Of a stretch of 64,000 nucleotides of DNA, positions 46,136 through 54,296 are shown piece after piece (the stretch's first letter is position 1; each line of letters opens with the position of its first letter). The notes under the pieces are model-generated. The model was not told the origin of the DNA, ran no database searches, and worked only from the letters and a program-made list of their open reading frames with translations. This stretch comes from a virus. The position numbers and the translations under genes are program-made. The stretch is from positions 1-64,000 of the IMG/VR virus record IMGVR_UViG_3300011114_000773, one strand, 5' to 3'.

Positions 46136-47216
46136 ACCAGTAGAGCAAATCACCTCGCAAAGTCAAATTGACGCCTTTTTAAAGGACAACTCTGACTATC
46201 ACTTTAATTTTAAACCAGCAGCGAATTACAAGATTCCGGGCGGCTCTTTGAAGTTGAATATAGAAATGGGAGGCGGTCTTCGCCCCGGTGTGACGAGATT
46301 CTCTGGAATTACAGAAGGCGGAAAAACTAGCTGCGCTCTTAGTTTCGCTAAAAATTTCCAAGAGCTAGTTCCTAACGGACACGTAGTGTATTTTAAATCA
46401 GAAGGCAGACTCTCGGACGAGATGCTGACAAGAAGCGGGATGAATCTCTCTCCCGAGAAGTTCAGAGTTATTAAGACCAACATCTATGAGGTGGTAGGCC
46501 AATTAATAATTCAACTTATTAATAACAACCCCGGAGATGTCAAATACTTTTTCGTTATCGACTCGATGGATTCTTTGAATCCCCAAGACGACGTTAATAA
46601 GGTGTTCGGGACGGCTGGAAGAGTGGCTGGAACGTCAGCTTTAACGGCGGACTTCTTAAAGAAAATGTCTCTTCCGATTGCCGAACTAGGACATATTTGC
46701 GTAATGATTTCGCAGATACGAACTAAGCTTCAATTAGATAAATATGCCCCGAAAGAGCATCAAACCACTAATGCGTCTGGTGGACATGCCCCGCTTCACT
46801 ATAGCGACTGGATTCTCGAATTTCAACACCACGACAACAAGGACGATAAGATTTTAGCCTCAGATGCCTCCCAGAAAATAATTGGGCATTGGTGCGGTAT
46901 CGTGTTTCGCAAGTCGATGAACGAAAAAACCGGAACTGAGGTTCGTTATCCAATTAAATATGGTAGGACTAATGGTTCTTCAGTATGGGTTGAGCGCGAA
47001 ATAGTTGACCTAATGATAATGTTCGAGTTGATTAAGAAGAAATCTTCTTGGCTGTCTGTCGATGAGAGCATCCTGACAGAGCTTAAAACCGCCGGTTTAG
47101 AGTGTGTAGATAAACTCCAAGGTGTTGACAACTTTTATCAATATTTCGAGGACAATCCAGCTTTGACAGAGTATTTTAAACGCAAATTCCAAGAGACTCT
47201 CCAGAAGACTCTGTAG
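46116..47216 (+). CDS. RecA/UvsX-like recombinase
   Basis: 366 residues. Walker A GITEGGKTS (64-72), the YFKSEGRL strand near residue 92, Walker B YFFVIDSMDSLNP near residue 145, and CVMISQIRTKL near residue 195 (Gln/Arg of L2/allosteric Gln). Followed by KYGRTNGSSVWVE, as in phage RecA-like strand-exchange proteins. It pairs and exchanges strands in recombination-dependent replication and repair. C-terminal ~60 residues are helical. Confidence 0.88.
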   Translation: MAKKTTEPVEQITSQSQIDAFLKDNSDYHFNFKPAANYKIPGGSLKLNIEMGGGLRPGVTRFSGITEGGKTSCALSFAKNFQELVPNGHVVYFKSEGRLSDEMLTRSGMNLSPEKFRVIKTNIYEVVGQLIIQLINNNPGDVKYFFVIDSMDSLNPQDDVNKVFGTAGRVAGTSALTADFLKKMSLPIAELGHICVMISQIRTKLQLDKYAPKEHQTTNASGGHAPLHYSDWILEFQHHDNKDDKILASDASQKIIGHWCGIVFRKSMNEKTGTEVRYPIKYGRTNGSSVWVEREIVDLMIMFELIKKKSSWLSVDESILTELKTAGLECVDKLQGVDNFYQYFEDNPALTEYFKRKFQETLQKTL

Positions 47217-47222
47217 AATAAG

Positions 47223-48128
47223 CTATTGTATTTTCTTAAGTATCTCTAGTTTCCTAGGTAAAAACATATCGTAAATTTCGTTTTGGGCGTATAAATAATC
47301 TCTAATTCTTTTTACCTGTTTATTACCATCGCAGGAAATTTCCATATACTTCTTACCGGGCCTTCTGTACGTATAAAAATTAACACCGCACTTGTCTTCG
47401 ATTTCTCCTTTTATACCCAATAGGACTGCAACATTTCCTACAAATGAGACTCCTGCCTGATTGTTATGTCTCCTTATCTTAACGCACCCATCGCCCTCGA
47501 AGTATCCCCTGATAAAAAAGCGTACCAGATTGCTTCGTATATTAGGATACAGAGCCAAGAATGTTTTCTTTTCAATACATCCATGCTTTTTTAAGTCGTT
47601 TGCCATTTTTCTACTATTGACGCACACCGAGAATATATCTTTGTGTGAAGTCTGGTATCTTAGCACCTCTCCCTCAAAGTTAATTGCCTTTTTAAACTTC
47701 GCCAAGACTTCCTCGTCAATCAGAGCCAGTTTAACCCTTCTTCCGCTTATATTTCCGTCAGACATCATCCATCCAAACCAGTAAGCCTTTTCAGCAGTGT
47801 CAATTTCTTCAAAAAAATCGTGATTTACTTTAAACTTTTTTCTAGCTGTACTAAGGCCCATCTCTCGTAAAAAGGCTATCATTGTCGGCAAACTCACGCC
47901 GTATTCTAAGGCAAGCGTCGAAGAGTTCTTGCAATCAATGTATTTCTTTTTTATTTCGTCCTCAAGCCCTTTTAGGATTTTACCTTTACGGAACCCGACT
48001 TTCTCCGATATTAGTCTGCTACGAATCGGGCATGGAGATACATCGTGCTTTTCAGCTATCTGTCTTATCGTCAGCCCCGAAAGATAGTCGTTTTTAATTT
48101 GCTCTATATCAAGTTTAAGAGAATTCAT
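47223..48128 (-). CDS. LAGLIDADG homing endonuclease with N-terminal HTH
   Basis: 301 residues from ATG 48128 (MNSLKLDIEQIKN). N-terminal helix-turn-helix pairs (LTIRQIAEKHDVSPCPIRS and STLALEYGVSLPTMIAFL), then two LAGLIDADG helices: AYWFGWMMSDGNIS and RFFIRGYFEGDGCV (catalytic Asp/Glu). It is inverted relative to the recA/nuclease operon and sits between them, as a recent invading element would. Confidence 0.85.
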   Translation of the reverse strand: MNSLKLDIEQIKNDYLSGLTIRQIAEKHDVSPCPIRSRLISEKVGFRKGKILKGLEDEIKKKYIDCKNSSTLALEYGVSLPTMIAFLREMGLSTARKKFKVNHDFFEEIDTAEKAYWFGWMMSDGNISGRRVKLALIDEEVLAKFKKAINFEGEVLRYQTSHKDIFSVCVNSRKMANDLKKHGCIEKKTFLALYPNIRSNLVRFFIRGYFEGDGCVKIRRHNNQAGVSFVGNVAVLLGIKGEIEDKCGVNFYTYRRPGKKYMEISCDGNKQVKRIRDYLYAQNEIYDMFLPRKLEILKKIQ

Positions 48129-48189
48129 ATCGTCTAAAATATGATACACTTCGTCTTATCTTCTCGTAAAACTAAAAGTAATATACTAT

Positions 48190-48603
48190 ATGCGTCTGTA
48201 TAACGTCAATGGCAAGTTAGTCAGCAAAAATGTGTCAAAATACCTAATAAAGTGGGACGCGCCCAGCCGGTCAAAGATACAGTTTAGAGTGAAGCAGTTC
48301 TTCAAGCCATATTGGACTGGTCAGATAGTTTATGAGGAGTACCCAGTCTTCGGGAGTTTATTGAAAGTAGATATACTCAACGCTACCCGAAAAATCGCAA
48401 TAGAAGTCCACGGGGCACAGCACGAACACCATAACCCATTTTTTCATCCCACAAAGCAGGACTTTTTAAGTTCCGTGGTTAGGGACTTAAAAAAGCACGA
48501 ATGGCTTAGTATGAATAACTTTAAAATTATTGAAATCTACGAGCATGAGATAAAATTGGTGTCTAAAACCTTTATCAAAGAAAAATTCGGACTGGACCTC
48601 TAA
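48190..48603 (+). CDS. PD-(D/E)XK-type endonuclease-like protein
   Basis: 137 residues. VYEEYPVFGSLLKVDILNATRKIAIEVHGAQHEHHNPFFHP carries E...D....(I)EVHG.QH, a Vsr/DUF559-like PDDEXK core. KKHEWLSMNNFKIIEIYEHEI closes the fold. Nicking or repair role near recA. A weak promoter (TTATCT, 17 nt, TAATAT, 5 nt gap) precedes it. Confidence 0.65.
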   Translation: MRLYNVNGKLVSKNVSKYLIKWDAPSRSKIQFRVKQFFKPYWTGQIVYEEYPVFGSLLKVDILNATRKIAIEVHGAQHEHHNPFFHPTKQDFLSSVVRDLKKHEWLSMNNFKIIEIYEHEIKLVSKTFIKEKFGLDL

Positions 48604-48619
48604 TAGTGTATATACCAGC

Positions 48620-48871
48620 ATGGAACAACCTCGACAAATTCCCGAGAGCTTTATATCCACGCTCAATGAGCACACTACTGGAGGATATTTAATTTGCTAT
48701 TTCGATTTGAATGGTTGCCCGCGAATGCAGTGCGAATTTGATAATGTCGCGTATTCGCTCGCCGCACAGAAATATCTAAGTAATTGGCTTGAGGCTATTT
48801 CCGCTTCCCAGCAGAATGTAATGATGGACGCCTTAGATGGCACCATTCAGGAAGACGGGGAAGAAGAATAA
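48620..48871 (+). CDS. hypothetical protein
   Basis: 83 residues (MEQPRQIPESFISTL). YLICYFDLNGCPRMQCEFDN in the middle and an acidic tail DGTIQEDGEEE; no domain recognised. The next promoter (48876-48904) follows directly, so it ends a transcript. Confidence 0.6.
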   Translation: MEQPRQIPESFISTLNEHTTGGYLICYFDLNGCPRMQCEFDNVAYSLAAQKYLSNWLEAISASQQNVMMDALDGTIQEDGEEE

Positions 48872-48875
48872 TTTC

Positions 48876-48904
48876 TTGACATTTATCCCTTCGTCTGGTA
48901 AAAT
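48876..48904 (+). promoter_or_regulatory. sigma70-type promoter for dnaB
   Basis: TTGACA (48876-48881), 17-nt spacer, TAAAAT (48899-48904), 9 nt to the ATG at 48914; near-leaderless. Confidence 0.75.
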
Positions 48905-48913
48905 TAGCTCGCA

Positions 48914-50419
48914 ATGAGCAAACTTTACTCTATAGAGTCCGAACGAGCACTGCTTGGCGGAATTCTAAATAAACCCATCACTTTCCCCGACATAGATGGT
49001 TCTCTGAAAGAGACAGACTTCTTCTCCCGCGAGCACGGCACAATCTATGCGTGCATGAGACAGATTCTTTCTGAAAAAAAAGAGCTGACAGTCACTTCCT
49101 TGACAACAAGGGTCAAGAGTCTCGGCCTCAAATTTAATGGTGTCCTCGATATCGAGGAGTATATCGAATCTGTCAGCCTCCACTCCTTAAATGATAAGGC
49201 TATTTTAGAAACTGCTGGAGAGATAGTCAAACTCCGAGCGTTCAGGGGTATGGAGTCATCGGCAAAAGAAATCTGCCGCTTTTTAGAGAAAAATACATCA
49301 GCGACTCTTAGCCACGCAGTCTCCTCGGTAGATAGCCTAATGGCAGAAACGGTCAATGGGTTTATCGTCGATGACATTCCTGTTAATATTTTTGACGAGT
49401 TAAGCAAGGAAGTAGTTATCCTCGGGAACTCTCCGACAGAAGGAACCGGCCTTAAGACTCCGTATCCTAGTTTCAACAAACTGTTCGGAGAACTGCGTGG
49501 AGGAAACGTATATGGAATAGCATCGCGACCCGGACAAGGAAAGACTACATTCTTATGCGATATGGCCCTCGGAGTCGCTAGGGAAAACAATGTTCCGACC
49601 CTTTTCCTTGATACAGAAATGACTACGAAGGAAATCCGACTACGAATGGCCGCATCAATCGTCGGGATACCCCTGTGGTACGTGGAGACTGGGAACTGGA
49701 ATAAGAACGCAGACCTCCGGGCAAAAATGAATGCTGGACTTGCTAAGATTGATTCGGAGATGAAGTCTCTCAAATTTTTTCATTTTCATGTAGGCAATAA
49801 GACAATCGTAGAGGTCTTGACCATTATCCGAAGATGGTATTGGAGCGTTGTTGGTCGTGGAAATAAATGCTTGGTAGTCTATGACTATTTGAAACTAACT
49901 GGCGAAAAGGTCGGGGCAAATTGGGCGGAATATCAAGCGATTGGCGAAAAAACCAATCAGCTTAAAGCGATTTCTGTTGAAATTGATAATCCCGTATTTA
50001 CTGCTATTCAAATTAATCGCTCTGGAGAAAGCTCTGGCCGTCAAGCAAAAGAAGTAACGGATGACTCCAGTGTCATCGCTCAGTCTGACCGCGTATTGTG
50101 GTTCGTTACATTTTTAGCTATTTTTAGAAGAAAAACTTCTGACGAGCTAGCCCTAGACGGAAAAGATTTTGGCTCTCATAAGCTTATTGATTTGAAGACG
50201 CGCTATCAGGGTAAGGAAGCGGCTGGACATCAGAACCTAGTTGAGAGGCAGCAGCAAGACGGAAGCTCGACGTTCGAGCCAAACTATATCAGTTTTAATA
50301 TCGAAAATTTTAGAGTCACCGAAACTGGAACACTCAAAGACATCATCGCCAAGGGAGGCCCAATGCAGGTGTCCTTTAAGAAAGAAGACGACGAGTCCGG
50401 CGAAGCCCCATTTAAATGA
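48914..50419 (+). CDS. dnaB: replicative DNA helicase, DnaB family
   Basis: 501 residues. DnaB N-terminal domain (ERALLGGILNKPITF..., FSREHGTIYACM), the RecA-like helicase domain with Walker A ASRPGQGKTTF near residue 203 and Walker B CLVVYDYLKL near residue 325, and AIQINRSGESSGRQAKE with the DnaB sensor. It unwinds the fork 5'-3' and works with the primase encoded directly after it (4-nt overlap). Confidence 0.92.
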   Translation: MSKLYSIESERALLGGILNKPITFPDIDGSLKETDFFSREHGTIYACMRQILSEKKELTVTSLTTRVKSLGLKFNGVLDIEEYIESVSLHSLNDKAILETAGEIVKLRAFRGMESSAKEICRFLEKNTSATLSHAVSSVDSLMAETVNGFIVDDIPVNIFDELSKEVVILGNSPTEGTGLKTPYPSFNKLFGELRGGNVYGIASRPGQGKTTFLCDMALGVARENNVPTLFLDTEMTTKEIRLRMAASIVGIPLWYVETGNWNKNADLRAKMNAGLAKIDSEMKSLKFFHFHVGNKTIVEVLTIIRRWYWSVVGRGNKCLVVYDYLKLTGEKVGANWAEYQAIGEKTNQLKAISVEIDNPVFTAIQINRSGESSGRQAKEVTDDSSVIAQSDRVLWFVTFLAIFRRKTSDELALDGKDFGSHKLIDLKTRYQGKEAAGHQNLVERQQQDGSSTFEPNYISFNIENFRVTETGTLKDIIAKGGPMQVSFKKEDDESGEAPFK

Positions 50420-51330
50420 GCGCAGAAACCTCTATAAAAGATATCCTAATTGAATTAGGGTTTACCGGAATAACTGATGCCGGAAAGAATTACAGATGCC
50501 GCCCAATTTATCGTGATTCAAGTTCTGCTACTGTCTGCTCTATACAGAAGCAGAACGGATTGTGGTATGATTTTCGAGAAAATCTTGGTGGAGACTTAAA
50601 GGATTTAGTCGCTTTATGCCTTAAAGTTAATAAAGAAGAAGCTCTTAAGTTCCTAGCTGATAAGAACTACGCCCCCACGGAGGTCGATGAGCGTGAGGAG
50701 CTACTATCCACAGTAAAAAAATATCCTATCGAATGGCTTAGTAACCTAGAGCAGTCAAACACATACTGGTTAGGAAGGGGTATATCAGGAGCTACTATAA
50801 ATAAATTTCGCGGAGGAGTCGCTACGACCGGGAGAATGTATCATAGATATGTATTTCCCATCTTTGACGAACGCGAAACTATCGTTGGATTCGCTGGAAG
50901 AGACTTGCTTAAGCTAGAGAATAGTCAGCGTCCAAAGTGGAAAATACTAGGTGAAAAACGCGAGTTCGCATATCCCTATTATCTGAATAAAGGAGCCATC
51001 TCTTCTTCTAAGTCGGTTATCCTAGTTGAAAGTATTGGCGACTGCCTTAGTCTTTATGAAAGCGGAATAGAAAATACTTTAGTGACCTTCGGTGTCTCTA
51101 TAAGTTCTGGAGTAATTAAAACCTTACTTAAGACTAGGCCCGAACAGATAGTAATTGCTCTAAATAACGATAGCTCAGGGAACTCAGCCGGAAATGAAGC
51201 AGCGCTAGAATTTAAAAAAGAACTCGGAAATTATTTTAACCCAGAAACGGTAAAGGTAAAACTTCCTGCGCAGAAAGATTTTGGTGATATGTCTCGTGAA
51301 GAAATCGCATTATGGAAAAATCAGATTTAA
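50416..51330 (+). CDS. DNA primase (TOPRIM), without zinc-ribbon Cys
   Basis: 304 residues. The N-terminal YRCRPIYRDSSSATVCS...GLWYDFRENLGGDLKDLVAL matches the primase zinc-domain fold but with most Cys/His ligands lost. WLGRGISGATINKF then TOPRIM motifs VILVESIGDCLSL and IVIALNNDSSGNSAG; the second TOPRIM Asp region is NND rather than DND. Shorter than DnaG (~580-600), as in phage primases. Start overlaps dnaB by 4 nt. Confidence 0.82.
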   Translation: MSAETSIKDILIELGFTGITDAGKNYRCRPIYRDSSSATVCSIQKQNGLWYDFRENLGGDLKDLVALCLKVNKEEALKFLADKNYAPTEVDEREELLSTVKKYPIEWLSNLEQSNTYWLGRGISGATINKFRGGVATTGRMYHRYVFPIFDERETIVGFAGRDLLKLENSQRPKWKILGEKREFAYPYYLNKGAISSSKSVILVESIGDCLSLYESGIENTLVTFGVSISSGVIKTLLKTRPEQIVIALNNDSSGNSAGNEAALEFKKELGNYFNPETVKVKLPAQKDFGDMSREEIALWKNQI

Positions 51331-52313
51331 AAAAACTATCAGCTAGCAGGATAAAAACTCTTCAGAGTTGCTCATGGACGTACTGGGCGAACTACGTCCT
51401 CAAGCTTCCTCAGTTGTCTAATTCTGGAGCTATGAGGGGTAGTATATGCCACGATATTTTCGAGTTGCTGCTTATGGACAGCAGGAAGAAGTATCAAAGA
51501 AAAATAGTCAAAAGCAATTCTCTGGACGCCTGTCCTTCTGTGAAAAGGCTCGTCAAGCTGTATCTCAAGAAGCAGAAGCTTAATGACCAATCGGAATACA
51601 ATCTCGTAGAGAGGATGATTGTCGTCGGGCTTGCTAGCGATTTCTTTGGAAAGAAAGGGACAAAACTGTTCTCTCCAGAGCATCAATTCGATATAGTAAA
51701 CTCGGAACCTCTATATCATATCGGCGGATTCATTGATAAGTGGGGGATAGACGAAAAGACGAAAACCATCTATATCTATGATTATAAGTCTAGTAAAGCT
51801 AAATTCGCTGGAGAAGAGCAAACATCTAATATCCAAGCGATGATGTATAGCCTTGTCGCTAAGAAGTTGTATCCAGAATACAAGCCCGTAGTCATTTTCA
51901 TATTTCTACGATTTGGTGACTCTCCAGAACAAATAGTTGAGTTTGATGAAAAAACGCTGGCCGGTTTCGAGCACTACCTAGAAGATGTAAATAGTCAAAT
52001 TAATAACTTTTCCTACGCTGATGCTATGGCGAACTTCGCCGCCGACCAACAGCAAAAGGGAGATTCCTTTAGTGGAAGGTTGGTCTGTGGTTTTTCAAAA
52101 ACGAAGGGCGAACTTAAAAAAGATGGTATGCCAAAATGGAGTTGCCCATATAAATTTGGATTTGATTACTTTGTCGGACTGGACAAGAATCAACAGATAG
52201 TGTCAACGGCCTTCACTAAAAACGAACTCGTTGACTCAAAGATTGTCTCTATTGAACCTCGGCAATACAACGGCTGCCCAAAATTCAATAAAACAGGCTT
52301 GACTAGTTTTTGA
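51312..52313 (+). CDS. PD-(D/E)XK exonuclease, RecB/Cas4-like
   Basis: 333 residues. SASRIKTLQSCSWTYWANYVLKLP opens with the Cys of the RecB-nuclease family N-terminus; GSICHDIFE (His); GGFIDKWGID, IYIYDYKSSK and NIQAMMYSLVAKKLYP are the GxxD, (D/E)xK and QxxxY core. A C-terminal segment contains Cys (LVCGFSK, WSCPYKF, NGCPKF) that might hold an Fe-S cluster. Probably processes DNA ends for recombination or degrades host DNA. Overlaps the primase by 19 nt. Confidence 0.8.
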   Translation: MEKSDLKKLSASRIKTLQSCSWTYWANYVLKLPQLSNSGAMRGSICHDIFELLLMDSRKKYQRKIVKSNSLDACPSVKRLVKLYLKKQKLNDQSEYNLVERMIVVGLASDFFGKKGTKLFSPEHQFDIVNSEPLYHIGGFIDKWGIDEKTKTIYIYDYKSSKAKFAGEEQTSNIQAMMYSLVAKKLYPEYKPVVIFIFLRFGDSPEQIVEFDEKTLAGFEHYLEDVNSQINNFSYADAMANFAADQQQKGDSFSGRLVCGFSKTKGELKKDGMPKWSCPYKFGFDYFVGLDKNQQIVSTAFTKNELVDSKIVSIEPRQYNGCPKFNKTGLTSF

Positions 52314-52322
52314 CGATTGTCC

Positions 52323-52351
52323 TTGACTGAATAGAGTGTGCAGCTTATGAT
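52323..52351 (+). promoter_or_regulatory. sigma70-type promoter for the polymerase unit, leaderless
   Basis: TTGACT (52323-52328), 17-nt spacer, TATGAT (52346-52351), 6 nt to the ATG at 52358. Confidence 0.75.
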
Positions 52352-52357
52352 AAGAGT

Positions 52358-53152
52358 ATGACTCAGAAAGTTTTTCCGATGCTAAAATCTCACTTTTCCG
52401 TGGGAAAGTCTATTTTAACTTTAGACGAGCCGGGTACCGAGGTCGTCGGTGGACCGGATTCGATATTCTCCCTTGCTAAAGCTAGGCCGGATGACAGATT
52501 CTTCGTAGTTGAAGACTCTATCTCTGGAGTTATGCAGGCGCTAACGGTTGCGAGTAAGACTAAAACCAAAATGACATACGGACTTCGCTTTACATACCTA
52601 GATGATGCTTCCGACAAAAGCGAGGCATCCCTGAAAAAAGAAAGTAAGATAGTTCTCTTGATGAAGAACTCTAATGCCTATACCGACTTAATTAAACTCT
52701 CTACGCTAGCGTCAAAAGATGGCTTCTATTATCTTCCCCGCCTAGACGCTAAAATGCTAAAAAAAATAGGGACGAGCAACTTGGTTTTAGTAGTTCCGTT
52801 CTACGACTCTTACCTATTCCGTAATAATCTCGAAACAGCGTCTGTCGTCCCTTCATTTTTGGGGGAATTCCCTAATGTTTATTTTTCTATTGAGGACAAC
52901 GACCTTCCTTTCGATTATCTTACTGAATGTCTAGTGCGGGATGCTGTTTTTAACCTCTCCAATGCTCAAGTAATTTATACGCAAAGTATCTTCTACGCAA
53001 AAAAGAAAGACTTCCTATCGTATCTAACTTTTAGATGTATTCATAATAGGACAAGTCTGGAGAAACCAAATCTCGAACACATGAGTAGTGATTCATTTTG
53101 TTACGAGAACTACCTTTTAAAAACTAATGAGCATACCCAATACGCCGTCTAA
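52358..53152 (+). CDS. DNA polymerase III alpha, PHP-domain half
   Basis: 264 residues matching only the first ~280 residues of DnaE: PMLKSHFSVGKSILTLDEP at the start, TYGLRFTYLDDA, LIKLSTLASKDGFYYLPRLD and the end FLSYLTFRCIHNRTSLEKPNL, where normal DnaE continues into the thumb/palm. The remaining polymerase is encoded 1.1 kb downstream. The canonical PHP metal His residues (H.H) are not evident, so any phosphatase/exonuclease activity is doubtful and its role is probably structural. Overlaps the next gene by 26 nt. Confidence 0.78.
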   Translation: MTQKVFPMLKSHFSVGKSILTLDEPGTEVVGGPDSIFSLAKARPDDRFFVVEDSISGVMQALTVASKTKTKMTYGLRFTYLDDASDKSEASLKKESKIVLLMKNSNAYTDLIKLSTLASKDGFYYLPRLDAKMLKKIGTSNLVLVVPFYDSYLFRNNLETASVVPSFLGEFPNVYFSIEDNDLPFDYLTECLVRDAVFNLSNAQVIYTQSIFYAKKKDFLSYLTFRCIHNRTSLEKPNLEHMSSDSFCYENYLLKTNEHTQYAV

Positions 53153-53639
53153 ACAGAGTCCATCGTCTGAAAAAATATTCGACTTCTCCGAGCAGATGAA
53201 GTCTGGAGATGCTGGTGAGCGGCTTTTCGTAAAAGCCTATAGCAATCTAAGTCCAGTTAAGTCTCAAGACTTACGGTATGATTTCTCAACAAGTATTGGC
53301 ACGGTTGAGTTAAAAACAGACCTATACCCGATGAGTCAGACAAAAAACTTCTTTATGGAAAGGTTCGGCGACATGAACGCAAAGAAGTCTGGCGGCCCTT
53401 GGCGGTCACACGAAGATAAGGTTGATTATTTCGTCTATTTCTACACAAGCGATTTAACTTTCTTTTGGTTTAAAACTCCCGAACTCATTGCTATTATCGA
53501 CGGCTTGACTAATAAGCGAAGAGAAAGATGGGTCAGGAACAAAGCATGGACCACTCTTGGGTATGTAATTCCTAGGTCCGAATTGGCATCTGTGACCTAC
53601 CAGACCGACGTTTTTCCTGCTCCGACAGACCCTTTCTGA
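53127..53639 (+). CDS. PD-(D/E)XK nuclease-like protein inside the split polymerase locus
   Basis: 170 residues. GDAGERLFVKAYSNL (helix Glu), YDFSTSIGTVELKTDLYPM (D...ELKTD) is a PDDEXK core similar to short restriction-type and Holliday-junction-type nucleases; DKVDYFVYFYTSDL extends the sheet. Located between the PHP and exonuclease genes and overlapping the former by 26 nt. Function uncertain. Confidence 0.65.
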   Translation: MSIPNTPSKQSPSSEKIFDFSEQMKSGDAGERLFVKAYSNLSPVKSQDLRYDFSTSIGTVELKTDLYPMSQTKNFFMERFGDMNAKKSGGPWRSHEDKVDYFVYFYTSDLTFFWFKTPELIAIIDGLTNKRRERWVRNKAWTTLGYVIPRSELASVTYQTDVFPAPTDPF

Positions 53640-53648
53640 TATAAAAAT

Positions 53649-54296
53649 ATGGATGGACATTTAATTAGATTTGATAAACAGTCGAAGTTCTGTTTTGTGG
53701 ATATAGAGTCATTTAATCTATGCTTATCTCTGGTATATAATAGGCCTTGGCAAATAGGACTTATCTCAGTCGTCGGAGACTCGATAGTCAAAAGCAATGA
53801 CGTGATAATCAACTGGCCGCATGTAAACGGCTTGACTTGCTCGGAAGGCGCAGCTAGAATCAATCACTATAATCAGTTCTCAGTCGCTAGAGATGGAATA
53901 ACCCCACAGGAGGGATTCGTTATGCTCGACAGTTACCTTTCTGATGCGAAATACATAGTGGGTCATAATTTATTTGGGTTCGACCTATATCTTATTCGAG
54001 ATATGTATCGGATGTTTGGCAAACCTTGGCAGCATTTAATTCCAAAAGTAATCGACACTAAAGCAATCGCCTTTGGCGTTAAGACAAACGTCCCATTCGA
54101 TGCTAGCAAAGAGAGTATAACCATGTACCAATATAGAATGGGAAATACCAGAGCTAAAGGAGTAAAAACATCACTTTCTACGTTAGCAAAAGAATACGGT
54201 ATAAAATTAGACGAGACTCGCTTGCACGAAGCTTTATATGACTTGGAGATAAATATCCAAGTGTGGAACAAATTAAAATTTCAAATAGACCTATGA
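53649..54296 (+). CDS. DEDDh 3'-5' proofreading exonuclease (DnaQ-like)
   Basis: 215 residues. FCFVDIESF near residue 14 (Asp, Glu), YIVGHNLFGFDLYLIR (Asp), and LHEALYDLEIN near residue 195 (His and final Asp present) make a complete active site. Overlaps the start of the polymerase palm gene by 4 nt, consistent with co-production as the proofreading subunit. Confidence 0.82.
   Translation: MDGHLIRFDKQSKFCFVDIESFNLCLSLVYNRPWQIGLISVVGDSIVKSNDVIINWPHVNGLTCSEGAARINHYNQFSVARDGITPQEGFVMLDSYLSDAKYIVGHNLFGFDLYLIRDMYRMFGKPWQHLIPKVIDTKAIAFGVKTNVPFDASKESITMYQYRMGNTRAKGVKTSLSTLAKEYGIKLDETRLHEALYDLEINIQVWNKLKFQIDL

Noticed and set aside
49045-49773. Long 242-codon frame on the minus strand.
   Set aside because: It lies wholly inside dnaB, shows composition of an antisense shadow and has no recognisable domain or promoter.
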